From Reyranella sp. (GTDB lineage: Bacteria > Pseudomonadota > Alphaproteobacteria > Reyranellales > Reyranellaceae): a DNA stretch of 10,429 nt. The stretch lies in the NCBI GenBank assembly GCA_030679805.1, contig JAUXST010000431.1, forward strand, positions 1 to 10,429, written 5' to 3'. How positions within the stretch are numbered: position 1 is the stretch's first letter; each line of letters starts with the position of its first letter. The position numbers and the translations under genes are program-made. Positions 1 through 7,500 of the stretch are shown in pieces. A model generated the notes under the pieces. The model made no database searches, had not been told where the DNA came from, and saw only the letters and a program-made list of their open reading frames with translations.

Positions 1-853
1 CGTCGACATGCAGGCACCGGCCGTAGAAATACTCGGCGGGCTCGGTGTAGAGGTCGAGCGCCTGCTGGCGGCTCTCGGCCCCGCCGACGAACTCCAGGAA
101 GCCCGCGCGGTACGGATTGCGGTCCTTGCCGAGCTTCTCCATCTCGTTCCAGAAGCCCTGCATCGTCGCCAGGCCGGCCTTGTAGCCGTAGTATGAGAGG
201 TAGCAGTAGACGTAATCCATCTCCGCGCACCACCGCCACGTCTCGATCGAGCCGCCGCCCGGAATCCAGATCGGTGGATGCGGATCGTTCTGGATCGGCC
301 GCGGCCAGATGTTGACGTAGCGCTGCTGGTTGTAGCGGCCGGAGAAGGCGAACGTGTCCTTCTCGGTCCATGCCTTCTTCACGAGATCATGCGCCTCGAG
401 ATAGCGCTCGCGTAAAAGGCTGGGGTTCTGGCCGTAGGCGTAGCAGGTGTCCATCGGCGAGCCGACCGGGAAGCCCGCGATCAGGCGACCGCCGGAGATG
501 CAGTCGATCATCGCGAACTCTTCGGCAACGCGCGTCGGCGGATTGTAGAGTGCCAGCGAGTTGCCCATGACGCAGAGTGCGGTATCGGTGGTGCGCCGCG
601 CGAGCGAACTCGCGATCAGGTTGGGCGAGGGCATGAGGCCGTAGCCGTTCGAATGGTGCTCGTTCACGCACACCGCGTCGTAGCCGAGTTCGGCCGCATA
701 CTCGAGTTCGTCCATGAAGTCGTTGTACATGTGGTGCGCGCGCTTCGGATCGAACAGCGACGAATGGATGTCGACCCAGACGCTCGGGTGCTTCCGGTTG
801 AAGTCCTCGGGAAGCTCCGTGTACGGCATCAAGTGAAACCACATGAGCTTCAT
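1..853 (-). CDS. LLM-class flavin-dependent monooxygenase (luciferase-like), 3' end outside window
   Basis: The first 284 codons of a luciferase-like monooxygenase, an FMN- or F420-dependent TIM-barrel enzyme family that oxygenates small organic substrates. The stop codon lies beyond the left edge. Visible family marks are the NEHH motif (residues 64-67) after an alternating barrel strand, followed by MPSPNL; the SGGRLIAGFPVGSP stretch (120-133), which matches the family's SGGR-x-x-x-G-x-G-x-G phosphate-binding region; and PRPIQNDPHPPIWIPGGGS (184-202), the usual 'xPxQ-PHPPIW-GG' block. The ATG at 853 is chosen because AGGGAG (862-867, minus strand) sits 8 bases upstream; a second ATG three codons in is less well placed. 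It is transcribed divergently from ccr across a 212-bp region containing an 18-bp palindrome 31 bp upstream of this start. The substrate cannot be told from sequence. Family assignment is firm; the specific reaction is unknown. Confidence 0.9.
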   Translation of the reverse strand, partial: MKLMWFHLMPYTELPEDFNRKHPSVWVDIHSSLFDPKRAHHMYNDFMDELEYAAELGYDAVCVNEHHSNGYGLMPSPNLIASSLARRTTDTALCVMGNSLALYNPPTRVAEEFAMIDCISGGRLIAGFPVGSPMDTCYAYGQNPSLLRERYLEAHDLVKKAWTEKDTFAFSGRYNQQRYVNIWPRPIQNDPHPPIWIPGGGSIETWRWCAEMDYVYCYLSYYGYKAGLATMQGFWNEMEKLGKDRNPYRAGFLEFVGGAESRQQALDLYTEPAEYFYGRCLHVD

Positions 854-883
854 GGTGCGTTCTCCCTAAACCCGGACCTTTTT

Positions 884-901
884 GGTAAACGACCGTTTAC
901 C
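884..901. promoter_or_regulatory. Perfect 18-bp palindrome, probable TetR-family operator
   Basis: GGTAAACG and CGTTTACC are exact reverse complements separated by the dinucleotide AC. Size, symmetry and the AAACG..CGTTT core resemble operators of TetR-family regulators; this is an inference. The site is 31 bp from the monooxygenase start and 165 bp from the ccr start, so the monooxygenase promoter is the more likely direct target. A loose minus-strand -35-like TTGAGT (918-923) would place a -10 inside the palindrome, consistent with repression. No regulator gene is present in the window. Confidence 0.6.
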
Positions 902-1006
902 TCGACAGCCTGCCCGGACTCAAAAGCCCATGCAACGTTGGATTTCCGCAGGTCGCGGGTAATTTTATTGTTTTTCCCCTGCGTCATTCGTTTCGATTCG
1001 TATTTT

Positions 1007-1017
1007 GTGCATTGCAC
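1007..1017. promoter_or_regulatory. TGCATTGCA palindrome 1 in the ccr leader
   Basis: GTGCATTGCAC is a perfect palindrome around a central T, immediately after the AT-rich TATTTT (1001-1006) that could serve as a -10 element. The same nine-base core recurs 36 bp downstream. The TGC-N3-GCA form resembles the TGC-rich sites recognised by PhaR/PhbF-type regulators of polyhydroxybutyrate metabolism in Alphaproteobacteria. That link is from family knowledge and is not proven here. Confidence 0.4.
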
Positions 1018-1042
1018 TCTCGCCAACGCAGCAATAGTTTCG

Positions 1043-1053
1043 CTGCATTGCAG
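1043..1053. promoter_or_regulatory. TGCATTGCA palindrome 2, overlapping the ccr ribosome-binding site
   Basis: CTGCATTGCAG is a perfect palindrome around a central T and fits the CTGC-N3-GCAG pattern attributed to PhaR. Its last two bases are the first two of the ccr Shine-Dalgarno AGGAGG (1052-1057). A protein bound here would lie downstream of the transcription start and block elongation; alternatively the matching 5-bp arms could form a small RNA stem next to the ribosome site. Confidence 0.4.
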
Positions 1054-1065
1054 GAGGCTTTGCCC

Positions 1066-2355
<1,290 letters not shown>

Positions 2356-2379
2356 TCCATTCTCCTCCCCGTCATTGTG

Positions 2380-2447
2380 CCCTCTCCGCCCGCGTCATCG
2401 CGGGGGGAGAGGGAGGGGACCCGCGCAGAGCGCGGGGAGGGTGAGGT
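2380..2447 (+). repeat. REP-like palindromic element, copy A
   Basis: Two nested hairpins lie just after the ccr stop codon. The first has a 15-base stem with one mismatch (2380-2394 against 2399-2413) and a TCAT loop. The second has a perfect 7-bp stem CCCGCGC/GCGCGGG with an AGA loop (2420-2436). The element then ends in GGGAGGGTGAGGT. This layout, with GGAGAGGG on one side and GGTGAGGT on the other, matches GC-rich intergenic palindromes commonly seen in Alphaproteobacteria. It may stabilise or terminate ccr mRNA; there is no U-run, so a classical intrinsic terminator is unlikely. Confidence 0.75.
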
Positions 2448-2492
2448 AGGTCATCGGCTATCGATCCACACATCATCTTTGCAACGTCGACC

Positions 2493-2554
2493 ACCTCACC
2501 TTCCCATTGCTTCGCAATGGGCCCCTTCCTCTCCCCCGCTGCGCGGCGGAGAGG
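2493..2554 (-). repeat. REP-like palindromic element, copy B (inverted)
   Basis: A second copy of the element, in the opposite orientation to copy A. It reads ACCTCACC, then an 8-bp perfect stem CCCATTGC/GCAATGGG with a TTC loop (2503-2521), then CCCCTTCCTCTCC, and ends with a 12-base stem carrying one mismatch (2528-2539 against 2543-2554). Compared with copy A, the flanks are almost the same while the inner stem has a different but still self-complementary sequence. The pair forms a tail-to-tail unit like bacterial interspersed mosaic elements and occupies most of the ccr-mcd spacer. Confidence 0.75.
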
Positions 2555-2594
2555 AGATTTCAAGTTCAGTTGCGCAGCTATCGAGAACCCATAC

Positions 2595-4247
2595 ATGCAA
2601 TTGATCCTTCCAGACCTTCTCTCATGCTGCGCCGAGGCCGAAACCGCCGCCGACCGCTACGAAACCGAAGCGCGCGAAGCGGTGCGCAGGCTGATCGCGC
2701 CCGCGGGCAAGGTCGATCCGAAACTGCTGGAGCGCGAGCAGTTCGCGGCCCACGGTTTCGCCTGGATCGCGACCTACGTCGCGGCGATCCGCCAGATGCG
2801 GCGCTGGGCCGAAGCGGGCCAGCAATCGGGACTTGGCGCCGAACTCGAGCAGCTCATTCTTCAGGTGGCGCTCGGCGAATATCTCGCCCAGCTGAAAGGC
2901 GGCATCGCCATCAGCCAGGTCGAGATCGTGCGGCCGGCCGATCTCGGCGCCGATCCCGTGGCGCTCGACGCGCCCGCGGTCGCCAAGCTTGTTGCGGCCA
3001 ACACCTCGGCGGCGCGCCTGCGCATTGCCGAACTGATCACCGACGGTCTCGACTCGGGCAACTTCGGTGCGCTGGGTCTCGGCGACGAGGCAATGGAAGA
3101 GGTGCGTCGCCAGTTCCGCCGCTTCGTCGATACCGAAGTGGGCCCGCACGCCCACGGCTGGCATCTGCGCGACGAGCTGATCCCGCTGCCGGTGGTGCAG
3201 CAGATGGCCGACCTCGGCGTCTTCGGCCTCACCGTGCCGGAGGAGTGGGGCGGTCTCGGCATGGGCAAGCTCGCCATGTGCGTCGTCACCGAGGAACTGT
3301 CACGCGGCTACATTGGTGTGGGGTCGTTGGGGACGCGCTCGGAGATCGCAGCCGAACTGATCCGAGCCGGCGGCACCGAAGACCAGAAGAAGCGCTATCT
3401 CTCGCGCATCGCCTCGGGCGAGATCCTGCCGACGGCCGTGTTCACCGAGCCCAACACCGGCTCCGACCTCGCGAGCCTGCGCACGCGCGCCGTCCTCGAC
3501 GGCGATACCTACAAGATCAACGGCAACAAGACCTGGATCACCCACGCGGCCCGCGCCGACATCATGACGCTGCTGGCGCGCAGCGATGCCTCGAAGCCGG
3601 GCTACCAGGGCCTGTCGATGTTCCTGGCCGAAAAGCCGCGCGGCGACGAGGCCGATCCGTTCCCGGCCAAGGGCATGATCGGCGGTGAGATCAAGGTGCT
3701 GGGCTATCGGGGCATGAAGGAATACGAGATCGGCTTCGACGGTTTCGAGGTGCCGGCCGAGAACCTTCTTGGCGGCAAGGAAGGCCAGGGTTTCAAGCAG
3801 CTCATGGCGACCTTCGAGAGCGCCCGCATCCAGACCGCGGCGCGCGCCATCGGCGTGGCGCAAAACGCGCTCGAACTCGGCCTGCGCTATGCCAAGGACC
3901 GCATCCAGTTCGCCAAGCCGCTCTATGCCTTCCCGCGCGTCGCCGGAAAGATCGCCTGGATGGCGGTCGAGACCATGATCGCCCGCCAGCTGACTTACTT
4001 TGCCGCGCGCGAAAAAGACCAGGACCGCCGCTGTGATATCGAGGCCGGCATGGCCAAGCTCCTGGCCGCACGCATCGCCTGGAGCAACGCCGACAATGCG
4101 CTACAGATCCACGGCGGCAACGGCTACGCGATGGAATATCCCATCAGCCGCGTTCTGTGCGACGCCCGCATCCTCAACATCTTCGAGGGCGCCGCCGAGA
4201 TCCAGGCGCAGGTCGTCTGTCGTGGGCTGCTCGAGGGCCGCAACTAA
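2595..4247 (+). CDS. mcd: (2S)-methylsuccinyl-CoA dehydrogenase
   Basis: A 550-residue FAD-dependent acyl-CoA dehydrogenase. The likely reaction is oxidation of (2S)-methylsuccinyl-CoA to mesaconyl-CoA in the ethylmalonyl-CoA pathway. Acyl-CoA dehydrogenase marks are VFTEPNTGSDLAS (282-294, first family signature), NGNKTWIT (309-316), QIHGGNGYAMEYPISR (504-519) and NIFEGAAEIQ (528-537), where Glu531 sits at the usual catalytic-base position. A mostly helical N-terminal extension of about 160 residues makes it longer than the usual 380-400. Such an extension is characteristic of Mcd, and with ccr next door it decides the assignment. The start at 2595 gives MQLILPDLLS; an in-frame ATG at 2517 lies inside the REP-like repeat and would add 26 repeat-encoded residues, so it is rejected. 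The ribosome site is weak (GAGAA at 2583-2587). No ETF genes are in view. Confidence 0.9.
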   Translation: MQLILPDLLSCCAEAETAADRYETEAREAVRRLIAPAGKVDPKLLEREQFAAHGFAWIATYVAAIRQMRRWAEAGQQSGLGAELEQLILQVALGEYLAQLKGGIAISQVEIVRPADLGADPVALDAPAVAKLVAANTSAARLRIAELITDGLDSGNFGALGLGDEAMEEVRRQFRRFVDTEVGPHAHGWHLRDELIPLPVVQQMADLGVFGLTVPEEWGGLGMGKLAMCVVTEELSRGYIGVGSLGTRSEIAAELIRAGGTEDQKKRYLSRIASGEILPTAVFTEPNTGSDLASLRTRAVLDGDTYKINGNKTWITHAARADIMTLLARSDASKPGYQGLSMFLAEKPRGDEADPFPAKGMIGGEIKVLGYRGMKEYEIGFDGFEVPAENLLGGKEGQGFKQLMATFESARIQTAARAIGVAQNALELGLRYAKDRIQFAKPLYAFPRVAGKIAWMAVETMIARQLTYFAAREKDQDRRCDIEAGMAKLLAARIAWSNADNALQIHGGNGYAMEYPISRVLCDARILNIFEGAAEIQAQVVCRGLLEGRN

Positions 4248-4516
4248 GGTCTTTCCGGGTGACATGAGGCCATATTCACGCTTCGCGGCCGGCTGAGACG
4301 ATTTGATGTTTGTTGGAAGCACTTCAAGCCATTTTCCCATCGTGCGGCCTCGGGCATGAGTCGAACCAAGTGCAGGCAGCCCTGGCCACGAAGCCTGGGA
4401 ATTCTCCCACATTGACTAGAATTTAGTTTCTTCACTGCACGTGCTGATACATAATCGGGACGGGGAGATGTGCAGGAAGGCTGTCCGCAGACCGTCCTGT
4501 GAGCTGGGAGACTCGC
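4248..4516 (+). other. Intergenic region upstream of the repeat-protein gene
   Basis: This 269-bp spacer holds no gene I can support. It is less GC-rich than its surroundings around 4400-4455. It contains a small palindrome TGGGA-ATTC-TCCCA (4396-4409), a -35-like TTGACT (4412-4417) and a -10-like CATAAT (4450-4455), but these two are too far apart to pair as one sigma-70 promoter. A promoter for the downstream gene is expected here but not resolved. GGGAG (4506-4510) is the ribosome site for the following gene. Confidence 0.4.
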
Positions 4517-7500
4517 ATGCCGAATGTGACGGTTGCTCTGACGCCAAACATGGTGACGGAGCTCGAAAAGACTGACGTCAAAGGCTATGCCGTCTACTTC
4601 GATGCGGGCGGGGGCAGTCCACAGTGGATGCCTCTCGACAGCTCGAACTGGACTCCGACCGGCGGTGGCGGCGCAACGGTATCGTTGAGCCCTGCGGGGG
4701 CGGGCCTGAAGATCTATTTCATCCTGCAAAGCATGAGGCCGGGCGACGTGCCGTTGCACACCGGCGGGGCGGGTGGAGGCCATCCGTCCGACGCGATTCT
4801 GATTGAAAGCCAGATCGTCCCGGCGGGCACCCCATCCAGCGCCCAGACGCTGAACTATCGCTACGACAGCTTCGAGGTGAGCTTCACGCCCGCCGCCGCC
4901 GACGCGGGCAACCTCACCGACATCGATGGCTTCGGCATCCCGATGGCCATCGAAGTCGTCTATACGGGCACAACGCCGAACACCAGCGCCTCGCGCGGCT
5001 ACCTGATCCCCGGCGGCGGCGTCGGCACCAGCGGTACGATCTGGAACGAACTGCAAAGTGCCGGCGGCGCCGGCAGTATCCAGGACTTCACCGGTGGCGG
5101 GTTGTCGGGGCCGCGCATGGCGATCTCGCCCGCGGCGGCGATCGGGAACAAGGTCTCCGGCACCAATTATTCGGTCGCCAAGTGGATCCCCTATGTTTCA
5201 TCGCTCCAGGCGAGCGGCGCCACGACGCCGGGGGCTCCCAACCAGATCCAGATCGCCGGCTATTTCAACGGCGCGCACGATGCCAACCGCATCTGGCACA
5301 ACGCCGGCTACTACGCCTACGACGTCACCTACACCGGCAGCAACTTCATCCTGACGCCCGGCGCCACCAGCCAGATCCAGGGCACCATCACGATCAGCAC
5401 GGCCGACCTGGCCAACAGCATCTACATGACGCTGGGCAACGCGACCGTGAGCGGGCTCTCCACCGGCACCGGTACCGGCGCCACGACGACGCTGGCCATG
5501 AACACGGGCGCCAACAACGAGTGGGGCACGGTCCTGCGCGACTTCGTTACGGGCTTCACCGCCGGCTACTGGGACGCCTCGGCGACGTCGCTGAATCCGA
5601 ACGTCTCGGGCTCCATCGTCCTGAACAAGGAATGGAATCAGGACCCCACCTACGCCTTCGGCGGGTCGGTTGCCTCCGGGCACGGGTCAGTGACGCCCGG
5701 CGCCAACGTCTTCTACGACGAATATGCCAAGGTCTTCTTCAACAAGACCAATTCCTACGGCAACGGCTATTCGGACTTCCTGACCCGCGCCTTCAACGTC
5801 GGCCCGCTCATCAACGTCTCCGACGGGTCCGGCCACGCCGTCGATTCCAACAACATCACCGTCACCCTGTTCGCCGACAACGACACGCCGACCGGTTACA
5901 CACAGCAGGTCATCAACAACTACCTGCCTGCCGGCAGCGGCGGCTATCTGGTGCCGTCGGGCGTCAACACCAACGGCATTGAGACGACGCTCAACTTCAA
6001 CGTCGGCACGATGAGCCTCAAGGCCGGCACGCCGGTCCAGATCGTCCTCAAGGGGGCGACATCCGCCTCGGATGTGGCGTTGCCGGTGATCTCGGCGTTC
6101 GGCAACTACCAGGTCACCAGCGGCAGCGGCGGCTACGCTTTGACGCCGTACGGCGTCGTCGACGCCGGCGTCATCAAACTCAAGGATCTCCCGGTCACGC
6201 CGGCGACGTCGAGCACCGGCGTGAACTGGTACCAGATCGAGGTCGGATCGGGGGCAGCCCGGAAGACCTTCAATCTCTATGAAACGGTCGACACTTCCGG
6301 AAACATCTGGAATCCCGGCTACGCGGGTGGCGTTTCGAGCGCCATATCGGTCGACGGCCTCGCCACCATCACGGGCACGGGCCCGGGGCAATTCATCACG
6401 TCTGACTTCGGCATGACGATCAATTTCCAGAACGGCGGCAACAATACCCTCGATCCGTCCCTGATGGCGCAAGGCTCCGGCACGGACACGCCGTCGGCAC
6501 CCCTCGTGGGCCTGAGGCCGGGCTACACCTCCGCCTCCGGAGCCCCCTTCCTCGAGACGTATGAGGCCTGGAATGCCGGGCCGTCGATGACGGTCTACAA
6601 CGGCGGACTCGTCTTCGGCTGGACGGGTGCCGACAGTACGGCGGTTCAGCAGCAGACGGCCCTCACAAACTTCTACGTCCAAAACTATACCAACAGGATC
6701 AATGGCGGCGACGTCGCGCGGCTCGTCTTCAGCGCAGCCAGTGGCTCCACCTTGCCCGCATCGGGCCTGTCGAGCAGCGGCACGGGCGGCGGCACCATCT
6801 ATTTTACGACGGCAACGGCGGACACCGACGGCATCTGGGCGACGGGAACGCCGATCCAGTTCGCCAACGGCACCTACACCGTCCAGATGCAGGAGTTCCT
6901 GCCGACCGACACGGCCTTCGCCAACCCGCTGAACGGTGCCAGCGTCGTGCAGAGCTTTACCGTGCAGCAGGGCGCGATCATCAGCAGCGGCGCGAGTGCC
7001 GGCTCGAGCGTTACCATCGGCCCGACGCAGTCCAGCGCCGGCCTCACCGTCGGCACCGGCGGCACGGTGATTGTCCTGGGTGGCACGGCGAGTGCCACGA
7101 TGGTGAGCGCCGGTGGCGTGATGTCCGCGGCCGTCGGCAGTAGCGATATCGGATCGATCATCCTGGGCACGCACTATGTGTCGTCCGGCGCGGCGGCCAG
7201 CAACACGACGGTCGCCAGCGGCGGACATGACTATGTCTACGGCACGACTTCCGCCGCCTCGGTAAACGTCGGCGGCGCCCAGGTTGTATGTCTTCTCAGC
7301 AATCCTACCGCAATTGGCACGACGCTCAACTCGGGGGCGCATCAGCATATAAAGAGCCAGGGTTCGGCCGTGAACGCCGTCGTGCTGGGTGGTGGGGTCC
7401 AGGTCGCCGATTCCGGCGGGGTCACCACGAATACCGCGCTGTATTCCGGCGGCCTCCTGCACATATCTTCCGGCGGCACCGCCAGCGGCTCGGTGGTGTC

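Noticed and set aside
1012..1065. Upstream ATG extending Ccr by 18 residues
   Set aside because: A strong AGGAGG sits directly before the ATG at 1066, and the extension is encoded by the palindromic leader.
2380..2554. CRISPR array or intrinsic terminators in the ccr-mcd spacer
   Set aside because: There are only two inverted copies, without regular spacers, and no T-run follows the hairpins; REP-like elements explain the structure.
2517..2594. Upstream ATG extending Mcd by 26 residues
   Set aside because: It lies within REP-like copy B, and the added residues come from the palindrome; the start at 2595 gives a family-like N-terminus.
2507..3688. 393-codon plus-strand frame overlapping mcd
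   Set aside because: Arg-rich translation typical of an out-of-frame shadow; the mcd frame has clear acyl-CoA dehydrogenase signatures.
4412..4455. Sigma-70 promoter TTGACT...CATAAT upstream of the repeat gene
   Set aside because: The two elements are about 32 bases apart, too far for one promoter, and neither has a good partner at 16-18 bases.
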